NCBI GenBank assembly: GCA_051530055.1
Contig: CM121342.1
Location: 3,534,001 to 3,598,000, forward strand
Source of the DNA: Neoechinorhynchus agilis
Taxonomy: Eukaryota; Acanthocephala
Length of the DNA stretch: 64,000 nt
Reading direction: 5' to 3'
In this document: positions 1 to 8,944 of the stretch, one piece after another
Numbering within the stretch: position 1 is the first letter of the stretch
How the letters are laid out: the number at the start of each line of letters is the position of its first letter
Program-made: the position numbers and the translations under genes
The notes under the pieces: model-generated
Told to the model about the DNA's origin: nothing
The model's database searches: none
The model's input: the letters and a program-made list of their open reading frames with translations, nothing else

Positions 1-700
1 TAAAATCCACTGGTTGCTGGGTTCCACGGGGGAGTTGCGAGGTTGCTGGAATGGTAGGGATCAGGTTTGAGATCGCCCATAGGCCCCGGCCCTTCGAGTG
101 TGGCTGAGCGCCTCTAAAGTGTGTTTAGTTGGCCAAGTCTCCCAAAATGAACGATAAAAGATCCCAAAGACATGCCGTAAGGCCATGAGATTATGCGATT
201 TAAGATAAATCAGGAATAAATGAAGCAAATTCACAAGCGCGTTCAAACTGCGCTCGGTTGATCGCTAGTTAAAATCCACTGGTTGCTGGGTTCCACGGGG
301 GAGTTGCGAGGTTGCTGGAATGGTAGGGATCAGGTTTGAGATCGCCCATAGGCCCCGGCCCTTCGAGTGTGGCTGAGCGCCTCTAAAGTGTGTTTAGTTG
401 GCCAAGTCTCCCAAAATGAACGATAAAAGATCCCAAAGACATGCCGTAAGGCCATGAGTTTATGCGATTTAAGATAAATCAGGAATAAAGGAAGCAAATT
501 CACTAGCGCGTTCAAAGTGCGCTCGATCGCTAGTTCAAATCCACTGGTCGCTGGGTTCCACGAGGGAGTTGCGAGGCTGCTAGAAGGGTAGGGATCAGGT
601 TTGAGATCGCCCATAGGTCCCGGCCCTTCGAGTGTGGCTGAGCGCCTCTAAAGTGTGTTAGTTAGCCAAGAGGCTCCGTGGTTCGTTCGGGTGAAGATGT
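1..700. repeat. Tandem of about 2.5 copies of a SINE-like repeat
   Basis: Three near-identical blocks begin near 2, 271 and 536, giving periods of about 269 and 265 bp. Shared landmarks are TGGTTGCTGGGTTCCACG, GGTTTGAGATCGCCC (resembling a pol III B box) and GATTTAAGATAAATCAGG. Diverged single copies of the same family lie on the minus strand at about 6375-6595 and 19800-19975, so this is a dispersed family that became tandem here. The small open frames in it repeat with the unit and are not genes. A tRNA ancestor is possible but not clear. Confidence 0.75.
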
Positions 701-1166
701 GTCCGTTCGATTGGGAATATCCGGTTTGGTTTTGAAGGTCCGTTCTGGTAGGATTTGGTGTTTATTGCTTGGAGGAGCGCTTATAAGGTTGAATTGATTT
801 CCTCAGCTTTATTTCAGGTTTTAATAAAGTTTTACTTTTTCCATATTAGCATCGCACTGAAAAATGTCATCACACAAATCAATCTGTATCGGCACGTTTA
901 AGTCGTCAGAAAATATTATGGATATTTGCATTTGGTTAAATTAATATTTTCTTCTTAGTTCCACATATGTGTCCCATCGGAAGGCACGGCTAATCAATTA
1001 AGTCGTAACGCAAAGCTATTGCATTCCGACACTCTGATATTTTGCCATTCGTATTGTCTAAACCAGCCAGAAATCGGTGTACTTTTCTTCGGCCATTGAT
1101 ACAAAAATTTCTTGGATGGATCGTAATTAATGAAAAGGCACATAACACCTTCTAGAAATTAGTGAT
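701..1166. other. No gene seen
   Basis: AT-rich sequence between the left repeat and the 3' end of the peroxidase gene. I see no conserved reading frame or repeat here. Confidence 0.5.
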
Positions 1167-1172
1167 TTTATT
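1167..1172 (-). terminator. Polyadenylation signal AATAAA of the peroxidase gene
   Basis: AATAAA on the minus strand, just after the SECIS hairpin and about 95 bases after the stop codon. Its position suits the end of a short 3' UTR that includes the SECIS. Confidence 0.45.
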
Positions 1173-1175
1173 TAA

Positions 1176-1240
1176 CGAGCTGGTTTCACAACACGGTATC
1201 CAGTTAGGATTGCACTGCATTGGTCATATTAGCCTGCTCG
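1176..1240 (-). promoter_or_regulatory. SECIS element, form II (selenocysteine insertion)
   Basis: Minus-strand RNA folds as a SECIS hairpin. Lower stem CGAGC-A-GG pairs with CC-A-GCTCG. The quartet is ATGA (1227-1224) facing TGAA (1188-1185). Helix II of about ten pairs joins CAATGCAGTG to TACCGTGTTG, with three G-U pairs and one A-C mismatch. AA (1211-1210) lies unpaired on the 5' side, 12 nt after ATGA. A mini-stem TCC/GGA closes the loop TAACT. The AA bulge plus extra mini-helix defines form II. It begins 25 nt after the stop codon of a gene with an in-frame TGA, which independently supports it. The U-A in place of the usual U-U at the edge of the quartet is a minor deviation. Confidence 0.85.
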
Positions 1241-1264
1241 TGGTTTTTATCCCGAGTACAGTTT

Positions 1265-1977
1265 TTACTCCAAAAGGTCAATTACATCTCCTTCGATATC
1301 CTATTACGGAAAAACGATTAAAATGAGGTAAAGTATACAAAAGCGTACCTTCGAGTCGACATTTGGGCCGTATCTCTTCATAACGTTTCCGTTCTTATTT
1401 ACCAGAAACTTTGTGAAATTCCACTTTATGAAGCTATATATTTAAAACGTAAGCACGGGCAAATACGAATAATTGTTTCTTACCTTCCCATGAGTCCGCC
1501 GGTTTGTGATTTGAGGTATTTGAAGAGAGGATGGGCATTTGTACCATTTACTTCGATTTTCGAAAACATATCGAAATCCGCACCCTTTTCCTTCACAAAC
1601 GCCTTAATCTCAGCTTCCGGCCATGGTTCCTACGAAATCGGATCATAAAATGCAACAAATCCTTTTTATGCGTACCTGATTACCGAATTGGTTGCAAGGA
1701 AATCCGAGAATTCGGAGACCACTTGCAGAATGTTTTTGGTATAACTCTTGGAGATGTTTGTACTCGCGGGATGTAAAACCTCATTTGCACGCTACATTGG
1801 TTATCACACAAACTTGACCTCTAATGGTTTCATTTTTGAAAAACAAGGGATTCAATTAACACAAAAAACGTACCGATACTTTTCAAGATCGACAAAATTG
1901 CCGTCGATATCAGTTGCGGCGAAATCATATATACATCTTGCCCTCTTGTAGTCAGCGTTCAATTTAGCCTGTGCCAT
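1265..1977 (-). CDS. gpx: Selenocysteine-containing glutathione peroxidase (GPX4-like)
   Basis: Thiol peroxidase that reduces hydrogen and lipid peroxides. Five exons on the minus strand: 1977-1874, 1820-1676, 1629-1484, 1433-1349 and 1300-1265, with introns of 46-53 bp and consistent phases; 171 residues, the usual length of the GPX4 group. Readable family motifs: [18 protein letters not shown] around the catalytic site, [25 protein letters not shown] and RYGP. The codon at the catalytic position (1783-1781) is TGA, flanked on both sides by perfect family sequence in the same frame and exon, so it should encode selenocysteine; the SECIS in the 3' UTR agrees. Catalytic partners Gln (LGFPCNQ region and following WP motif) and Trp (KWNF) are present. 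An upstream GTAAGT...CACAG pair suggests a 5' UTR intron. There is no clear signal peptide, so cytosolic or mitochondrial action is likely. Confidence 0.93.
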
Positions 1978-1983
1978 TGAACT

Positions 1984-2033
1984 CTGTGAAATGAATGCTG
2001 CAGAACGAGCAATATAATTTTTTGAGAACTTAC
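1984..2033 (-). other. Putative 5' UTR intron of the peroxidase gene
   Basis: On the minus strand GTAAGTTC opens at 2033 and TTTCACAG closes at 1984, six bases before the start codon. Its 50 bp matches the other introns of the gene. The acceptor could instead accept a trans-spliced leader. Confidence 0.5.
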
Positions 2034-2086
2034 AAGAGCTCTCAATGGCAAGGTAGGGGAAGATATAAGAAGCTTGGTTTGTCGGA

Positions 2087-2096
2087 GCTTATAAAA
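2087..2096 (-). promoter_or_regulatory. Possible TATA box for the peroxidase gene
   Basis: TTTTATAAGC on the minus strand, about 110 bp before the start codon and about 55 bp before the putative 5' UTR donor site. Position and orientation fit a core promoter. There is no other evidence. Confidence 0.35.
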
Positions 2097-2099
2097 TCC

Positions 2100-2820
2100 C
2101 CGCAACCACATTGAGTCACTGGTTTATGTGCGGTAACTGTAGCCGTTTAATGGGTGTTCAGTAGCATTGAATCACGGTTGACGTTCAGTCGACGTTGGCA
2201 AATGGAGAAAAATGTGTTTCGTATATAATGGGTTTTTTGTAAGGAAACTATGACTAGAGGGAAAAGTAGCAATGACGAACACTTGGAAATAGTAAGACAT
2301 TAGTGCAGCCGAAGGAATATATCTTTTCGTTGGTGTTTCAAATTTAATGCAACTCGAAATAATAAAAAAGGTCGTTTATTTTACAGTTTGTTATTCGCCC
2401 CTAATGGCCTACTCAATTTTTTCTAATCATAGAAATAAATAATTTTTTATTAGAAACGTTCTGCGAACCTCGTCGGATTTATTTTCGGTTATAAAAAACG
2501 AGAGGATTCCAGTTTATCAATCTCAATTCATCTTCTGTGGGGCGTTTAGATTGATCACGAATATTTCAAATGAACTTACCATAACTCATGCCTTCTAAGC
2601 TACTTTCATTTTTTATATTAAGAACGTTTCTTTAACTTTGAAAGCATACCCTCACATTGTGACAAGATTCGTAGAAAAACATGAATTTGAAGATTGAACT
2701 ATTTCTCTATAAAACAAAGCAATATTCTCAGGATTTTCTAACACGAGTATCAAAACGCTTTCTTAACAATATACTAATAATGTTTGAATTGAATACCCCG
2801 GATTAAAACGTATTTTATTC
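2100..2820. other. No gene seen
   Basis: AT-rich intergenic DNA upstream of the peroxidase gene. No conserved frame, repeat or RNA gene was recognised. Confidence 0.5.
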
Positions 2821-2824
2821 AAAT

Positions 2825-2859
2825 GAAATATTTCGTAAAAAGAAGCCTTGCATCATCAG
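2825..2859 (-). ncRNA. Degenerate hammerhead-like motif
   Basis: The minus strand reads CTGATGA, a spacer of about 18 nt, then CGAAATATTT. These are the two conserved strands of a hammerhead core. Stem II is not well paired here, unlike the other copies at 4472, 12132, 24638, 30771 and 35212, so this looks like a decayed member of the same family. Confidence 0.4.
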
Positions 2860-3080
2860 TCATTCAAGAAATTGTTGTTTTTCTACTATGAAAAGGAGCA
2901 GAATTCTAAAAGACGCCTTGTTCTTAAGGTTTCACATTTCGTGCGTTCAACATCATAGAAGGAAACAGAACTTTAGCTCAAGACGCTACCGGCCAGCGAA
3001 GTGTATCAATGAAGATACGCGGACGGATATACGGTTACCGAACCTCCGGAGTGGCGATCCCGCGAAGTCGAGCATCCCCA

Positions 3081-3305
3081 GTTGTGCTCAGGTGGTCAAG
3101 TGGACAAAAACTCCTTATCCCTGTTTCAGGGTCAATGGGTTCAAAATCCCTTATCGCCGATAGACCCCAGAACCAAAGGGGACGAAATACCTCGTTGAAG
3201 GGAAGATACTGACGAGTCCCGCCTCTTCGGAATTACAAACTCATTACTGTATGGTTAAGAGCCTGATTGATTCAATCACTTAGACGACCCAGATCAATGG
3301 GCTGT
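3081..3305 (+). repeat. tRNA-derived SINE, single copy
   Basis: Starts with a tRNA-like head: AGGTGGTCAAGTGGAC resembles an A box and GGGTTCAAAATCCC a B box, and GGTGGT at the 5' side can pair with ATCGCC after the B box, like an acceptor stem. The body AACCAAAGGGGACGAAATAC continues into a unique tail. The same head is repeated eight times in tandem at 26776-28262, and the tail there (to about 28390) matches the end of this copy. This shows the full SINE is about 225-300 bp. Confidence 0.7.
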
Positions 3306-3311
3306 GTGCAG

Positions 3312-3990
3312 TCAAGCAATAAAAATATCAGCAGAGTAAGGAATGTTCATAACCCTTAAAGAAAAGTGTAACCGGCTAGCGAGACTAGAAGATAATTCAA
3401 TAATTAGCCTGAGGCATAAAACTGGCAGGTTGTCCAAAAGAGTCCAGCTTCCAGCCAGGCGCCGGACTCCTTCGTCGAGCAAGCCATGAGTCTCGAACGT
3501 GACCTCTCGTCCAGTTGGTCTAGAAGTGATTTGTGAACCTTCTGCACGATCGGTAAGGCCCACGATGACTGCTTTTGGTACTTCTGGAGTATTGTGGCTT
3601 GTCCTACTTTAGAGGTCCATAAGGAGAGAGCATTATTAAAATGCTCTTCGTTAGACTCCGAATAGATCTTAAGGGAGTTCTCTCGACTAGCCGAAATCGA
3701 AGAAAGGCCGGCAATGCGACGTAATCCATGAGTCTGAGTCCTGAACCTCCGTAGTTAGAGGGTAACGTCACTTGTTTCCACGAGGAATGGTCGAAATCGA
3801 TATTGACGATTTGTCTGAGTTTATTCCGAAGAAGATCATTCCGGCTCGACGGATCATCCTTGCACGCAAAGGCGGGTGCAAATCTCAGTCTGTGCAAAAA
3901 CTTTGGGACGTAGAGGCGGTTTTTTAATCAAAAAACGGCCTCGTGAGACTTTAGCTCTGAACATCTTTCACATAGCAAACTCAGCGCGGC
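3312..3990 (-). mobile_element. Broken LINE fragment (reverse transcriptase C-terminal side)
   Basis: Two minus-strand frames carry protein-like sequence. The clearest part, SSWKQVTLPSNYGGSGLRL followed by MDYVALPAFL, resembles the region after the reverse transcriptase of many non-LTR elements, where a GG-GI/GL motif precedes an A-P-A-hydrophobic stretch. The frame changes near 3580, no catalytic YADD box remains, and the piece is a short decayed remnant. The exact clade is not identifiable. Confidence 0.5.
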
Positions 3991-4344
3991 AAAGATATTT
4001 GCTACGTCCTTCGGAACATTCTCCTCGAAAACGCATGAACCCAGGAGACTGAAGTCGCAAATATTGATTCGTTTAATGCCTGGAGCGACATTTTTGAATT
4101 GCCCGTGTGGTTGCTTTGTACGTTTAGAAAACAATTCGCTACGAAATATTTATCGGTGAGAAATAATTAAGCATTTGAAAACTAATATTGACACCTATCG
4201 CCACTCTGTAGAAGGATTCAAACCATCTCACTATAATTTATCAAAATCCAAGAATCCTTCAGTTTTTCTAAGTCGAGAATACTTCAAATAAATCGGAAAA
4301 AACAAAAATACTTAAATCGTATTGAAAAGATAGTTCATCATTGT
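3991..4344. other. No gene seen
   Basis: AT-rich spacer between a LINE scrap and a hairpin element. Nothing recognisable. Confidence 0.5.
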
Positions 4345-4530
4345 TTTGTTCGAGTAGAGAAAGTAATTAAATTTAATTAAATTAAATATTTCGATCCTCT
4401 ATCTCGGATCTTCTTCAGTATTGTTTGTAAGTTTTTAGACGAACTCACGTATTAAAAACTTACAAACAATACTGAAGAAGATCCGAGATAGAGGATCGAA
4501 ATATTTAATTTAATCCACTCGAACAAAATA
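4345..4530. repeat. Palindromic hairpin element 1 with hammerhead-like core
   Basis: The left arm (about 4347-4436) and right arm (about 4454-4529) are reverse complements over the inner 60 or so bases. The left arm also has an AT-rich insertion, and the outer TTTTGTTCGAGT matches again. In the right arm, + strand, CTGAAGA is followed by A, GATCC, an 8-nt loop, GGATC and GAAATATTT (4472-4506). That is the conserved hammerhead skeleton with a perfectly paired stem II. The left arm holds the complement at 4384-4418. Related hairpins are at 24498, 30664 and 35102. Confidence 0.75.
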
Positions 4531-4718
4531 CTTAAATCTGCATAACATTGTATAGTTTCTGAGAAATCGATCTTTTTCAATAAAAGAATTGTAAGAAAGT
4601 TAACAGATCAGATATAAAACGCAGAGCTAATTTTGGAAAGATATCTGGACTCTATACATTACAGGTTACGCATAACAAACCTTGTTATTTTGTTTTGGAA
4701 ACAATTCGCTTAAGGGTT

Positions 4719-4726
4719 TATAAAAG
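4719..4726 (+). promoter_or_regulatory. TATA box TATAAAAG
   Basis: A good TATAAAAG match 33 bp upstream of the start codon of the V-ATPase G-like gene. Transcription would then start almost at the ATG, giving a very short leader. Confidence 0.45.
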
Positions 4727-4758
4727 AGCTGATCATATCCAATACGAACAAAGCTACC

Positions 4759-5286
4759 ATGAATAACTCGGGAAAACGTCCTGCAAATGCGAATGGGAAA
4801 GATATGATAGGATCGAATAGTAGTCAAGACAACGCTCAAATGAAGCACAAGGAGCATCATACTGGTCTCCATCTCCTATCACATAACCGTCACTACCACC
4901 ACCACCATCGACAGGCGATTGAAAGTAAAATTGCTATGGATATTAGCAATGAATATTTAAAAATGTTGATGGAAGCGGAAGAGAACGCTAAATGTACGAT
5001 CGATAGAGCAAGAGAAAAGTTCAAGAGGCGGAAGGAAGCAGTAGCCGCTGAAGTCAATTCTGAATTGTTAAAATATGAAGACGATTTGAAGAAGAAGGTG
5101 GAGGATTTTAGGGAGGATGCTAATGTGGAAATTGAAGACTTTAAAACGACACATAGTTTGAGACTTAAAGAAGGTCTTGCAAATGTGAGTGAAGCATACA
5201 AGAAAAACAAGGATAATGCAATTAAGTTTTTGGTGCACAAAACGATCACGGTCTCAACAGATCCTAATTTCAAAACCGAAGGATAA
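4759..5286 (+). CDS. V-type ATPase subunit G-like protein, intronless
   Basis: 175 residues, one exon. The family's peripheral-stalk subunit G is a long helix that joins the V1 sector to the stator. Residues about 66-120 fit its pattern: a LLxAExxA-type start (LKMLMEAEENAKCTIDRARE), then alternating Lys/Arg-Glu helix with KRRKEAVAAEVNSELLKYED, and a hydrophobic C-terminal block KFLVHKTITVS. The first 60 residues are unusual: polar, Asn-rich, with a run HYHHHHRQ. Subunit G is normally about 115-130 residues, so this copy is extended and diverged. Lack of introns suggests a retrocopy or a tissue-specific paralogue. A generic coiled-coil protein is the alternative. Confidence 0.65.
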   Translation: MNNSGKRPANANGKDMIGSNSSQDNAQMKHKEHHTGLHLLSHNRHYHHHHRQAIESKIAMDISNEYLKMLMEAEENAKCTIDRAREKFKRRKEAVAAEVNSELLKYEDDLKKKVEDFREDANVEIEDFKTTHSLRLKEGLANVSEAYKKNKDNAIKFLVHKTITVSTDPNFKTEG

Positions 5287-5640
5287 TTAAATTCATGCAT
5301 TTACGATAATGTGATTGTTAGTTTTTACAAAAAAACCCGGCAAATTGCGTTTGGTAGGCGTACAAATGAACTTGTAAACTCCTATTCACCATTTAAGTTG
5401 CAGCCTATAAACTCATAAACTTTCGCTCACAGCATGACTGCCGTAAAACAGGTTTTAACAATAAATTTTAGATTGACGAACGAAATGTGAGCTCTTCGTC
5501 GATACAACTTTGTTTTCAATCCCACTAGAATCCCGCGCATACCATAAATAGCCGTCTAAACGTTTTTAAAGCACGATAATCCGTTTCAGATGTCACTGGA
5601 TTCCTGTCTAACATTCTAATTTTACTGTGCTGCCAATTGA

Positions 5641-5886
5641 TTACCAGTGCCGTCCACCAAGAAACGGTAGCCGCCAACCTGGTCTTCTCCATCCCGGTCT
5701 TCTTCTCCATCCCATTCCCCACCCTGGTCTTCTTCTCCATCCCATTCTCATCCCCGGTCTTCTAACTCCGAATCCCGAATTGGGACCAACTCCAAGTGGG
5801 CGCCCAACTACACTGGCACCCATGTGGGCGTAACCAGCGATTGTAAGAAAGCCGAAAATAAACGCTAAGATTTTTGCGAGTTGCAT
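5641..5886 (-). CDS. Small secreted Gly/Arg/Trp-rich peptide
   Basis: 81 residues from the Met at 5886, chosen because it starts a classic signal peptide (MQLAKILAFIFGFLTIAGYA). The mature part is rich in Gly, Arg, Trp and Pro and ends in repeats of RRRPGW / GWRRPGWRL. It is strongly basic with regularly spaced Trp, a composition seen in cationic antimicrobial and structural secreted peptides of invertebrates. No family is recognised. An earlier in-frame Met 12 codons upstream would spoil the signal peptide. A weak TATA-like ATATTTAAGG lies about 45 bp upstream on the same strand. Confidence 0.6.
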   Translation of the reverse strand: MQLAKILAFIFGFLTIAGYAHMGASVVGRPLGVGPNSGFGVRRPGMRMGWRRRPGWGMGWRRRPGWRRPGWRLPFLGGRHW

Positions 5887-5889
5887 GAA

Positions 5890-6370
5890 CGCTGTGTTGG
5901 GTGGCCTAACTATGAGATGCACAAGTTTTCCCTTAAATATTCAAGATTGTTTGCGAGACATTGTTTTTGTGTTGTTCAAGTTGAAGTGTTTTCAATGTAC
6001 TGTCGAAATATAGAAAATTGGAACAAGTCAGTTCTTGAGGATATAGTAAAGCTCACCTTTAAGTATTGTTCAATGCAACATTGGATTTGATAATACTTTT
6101 TAAAGATAAAATTCTAAAAGTGGAATAGATAAAGGAAGTGCGATCACAAGGTTTATCTTTTAGTTTTAGATTTTATGCATGATTATAACCAATAAGAGTA
6201 CGAGGACAAATCATTTTTTGAAGTCAGGCCAGCCGATAACTTTTTAAACAGTGTGGCTGATAATTTTATTGCTTGGGTACACAGCTCACCGATCTGGTTA
6301 TTTATTTGATCACATACGCATACTGTTAGTTTATGAGTTGTTTTCTTCAGATTGAGTTGATTGGTCTTAC
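5890..6370. other. No gene seen
   Basis: AT-rich spacer with no convincing coding frame on either strand. Confidence 0.5.
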
Positions 6371-6374
6371 GACA

Positions 6375-6595
6375 TCTTCTTTTGGGCCTCTCGGCTATAT
6401 TCCTTTTTTGGGGGCCTTTCGGCTGACTTGCACGCTTCGGATGCACTTAGCCGCACTCGAAGGGACAAGGCCAACCCACTTTGAGGCCGATGGGTGATCT
6501 CAAACCTGACCGCCACCCTTCCAGCAGCCTCGCACACCCGTGGAACCAAGCGACCGGTGGCGTTGAACCAAATCCAGTTCAGCGAAGCGCCTAAA
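6375..6595 (-). repeat. SINE-like repeat, same family as the left-edge tandem
   Basis: Read on the minus strand it contains GGTCGCTTGGTTCCACGGG, GAGGCTGCTGGAAGGGT, CAGGTTTGAGATCACCCAT and CCCTTCGAGTGCGGCT in the order found in the 1-680 units, with moderate divergence. This dispersed copy shows the family is mobile and not merely a local satellite. Confidence 0.7.
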
Positions 6596-6599
6596 ATCA

Positions 6600-7190
6600 C
6601 TTAATACCCGGAATCCACGGTTATTTTAATACCAAATATCATCATTGACGCATTAAGACTTATTAGCCGCTGACGGATTTTTAGAATTATATTATTGATC
6701 TTTTGAAGCGAATCATAAACATTATAATTTCAATTTAAACATTTTAACGTTCTTTTGTTACGAAGATGTTCCTTCGGTCGCTAAAAATGCATGAATTTAG
6801 GATAATAACACATAAACCCCGAACTTCAACGATAAAAAATTTAGCGAACGCAAGCATTTCGGCTAAATTATATTTTACACAATGGACGAAACGGGCAAAT
6901 TATTCAAAGTAGAAAATCTTCTTAACTGTTCAAGCTTAGATTCGCCGTTTCATTGAAAACTTTTTGAATGGATAAAATTAAAAAATGATACAAACTTTCG
7001 CTTGCACTAATTTCGAGATCGTTTACTTTGAAATGATAAGTTACAATACAGATCCCAGCAATGTTAAAGAATAAAAACGATTGCGCTCTATTTTGTTGTT
7101 CCGGAATGATTTGATAATGTCATGATGAACGAAGGACATCGAATTATGAATCAATCGATTTTTAGGATGGTTTCAAAATATTTGTCTAAT
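6600..7190. other. No gene seen
   Basis: AT-rich spacer. No repeat or frame stands out. Confidence 0.5.
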
Positions 7191-8937
7191 GTTCTATGCA
7201 TAGATTAATAATCCTTGCTCGGAACCGACACCTTGACGTTAAGACGTCTGTTACATTTGTTGCTGGAAGGGTTATCCATGTTGTACAAATCTTCGGTGAG
7301 GTTCCTGACAAAGGACGGTTCTGCAACACTCCTTTCCCTCCACCGTCGAATTATGGGGAAAGCTGTGCCAAGCAAATGGAAGATGAGGTAACGCTCTAAT
7401 TCCACTCTAAGCATTCATGCCAAAGACCTCATTCATTTGGGAAGTACTCCCTTCTAAAGTCTAGTGACTGAGGTAGAGGAAGGTGATTCCCTGGAAGCCT
7501 CTAGTAAGGAACTTCCACATCAGCGGCATCGGCAAGATGGTCGCTGTTTGATGAACCTGGCATCAACATCAAACCTCGGCAGCTGCAGATACGTCGAGCA
7601 CAGCGTAGTACTGCTCTCTCCAAACTGGAGAAGGTCCTAGAAAAGGTGGGCTAAAAAGCTTGATGCCAACAACTACTCGACCAGGATACCGTACCTGGCG
7701 AAGTTCGCCCTCATTGCGGTCGTAAACGAAAAATCTGTCATCAAACATTCCGAACAATCAATTGGAATATCCGTACCTTAATGGATAAGGATGATCGTCC
7801 TCAACGACATACAGCCTTTATTGCGAAGGAGTTATCGAGAAGCGAAACAAGACGACAAGATGAAGGACAACTCTCCCGAAATTGGAAGCGGATACACGTT
7901 ATTTTGGAAAGGCCGCATCAGAACCCTGAATTCATGGCATTGGTTTGGCAGTCAAAACCCCGCTTGTCTCAAGGTACAATCTACAGCCAACTCATATAAA
8001 TGAAAGGAATCTATCCGCATCCCTATCCAAAACTACAACCACCCTTACCTTTGCCTTATCCGAGAACGATAAAGCCGCCTTCTATGAGGATAATACTTGG
8101 AGATTTTAATGCTCGCGTTGGTCGAGATCATAAGCTTTGAAAAACATAATCGGAAAGGAAGGTGTTGGAAATGTCAACCACAATGGACAACTACTTTTAG
8201 GCAAGTGCGCTGAGTTCGAGCTTGTGATCATGAACACTCTCTTTCGACTAAAGAACCGTGATAAGACGACCTGGAAACATTTAAGATCAGGATATTGGCA
8301 TCTCATCGACTACGTCATAACCCGACAAAAACATCGATCGGATTTCCTTGTCACAAACTCTCTGGGCGAAGCCGACGATTGTTGGATCGATCACCGTACT
8401 CCTCTTTGCGTTTACTCCTAAAAGCGAAGCGACCAAGGCATTCGAACCCTAGAAAAAGTAGATTCAACATAAATGCTCTCAAAAAAGACGAGATCTCAAG
8501 ATCATACTCGTCAAGAGTTGAAGAATTACTACAGCAATCGCCGCATACATCGGATGGCACAACAACCTCCTGGCAGAATATCAAATCAGCCATTATAACT
8601 CGTAAACATCAAGACTGATTCGATGAGAACGACGACCTGATATCCAAACTCATAAATCAGAAGCGAATCCCTCATCAATGGAAAAAATATTGAATATCGT
8701 AAAATAAAATCCGTTGTTCAAGGTCATTTGAGAGAAATCCAAAATAAATGGTGGTGCGATAAAGCAACGGAAAGCCAAGGTACGCAGATCGACATGAATC
8801 TAGAAATTTTTTCCTGGCTGTACGAGCAATCCATGGACCGAGAAACAATTCCTCTACAGTGATCAAAACTTATGACAATCAAACTGCCTTGACGGATGAG
8901 GCAGACATTCTAGCGAGATGGACGGAGCACTTTCGTG
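7191..8937 (+). mobile_element. LINE A, 5' part: AP-endonuclease domain (broken)
   Basis: From about 7760 the + strand encodes, over several frames, a LINE apurinic-type endonuclease of the group often mis-annotated as 'craniofacial development protein 2-like'. Recognisable pieces: NWNIRTLMDKDDRPQRHTAF, ILGDFNARVGRD, KTTWKHLRSGYWHLIDYVI and the final catalytic-type DHR. After it comes the linker to the reverse transcriptase (VVQGHLREIQNKWWCDKA, then ALTDEADILARWTEHFR), which stops at about 8937. Frames shift several times, so it is inactive. The reading resumes in family order at about 16720, so the two pieces are probably one element split by a later insertion. Sequence at 7191-7750 is probably its 5' region but is not recognisable. 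Confidence 0.75.
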
Positions 8938-8944
8938 TCAATTC

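Noticed and set aside
1781-1783. TGA in the peroxidase as a pseudogene-making stop
   Set aside because: It falls exactly on the catalytic residue, the rest of the gene is intact, and a SECIS follows.
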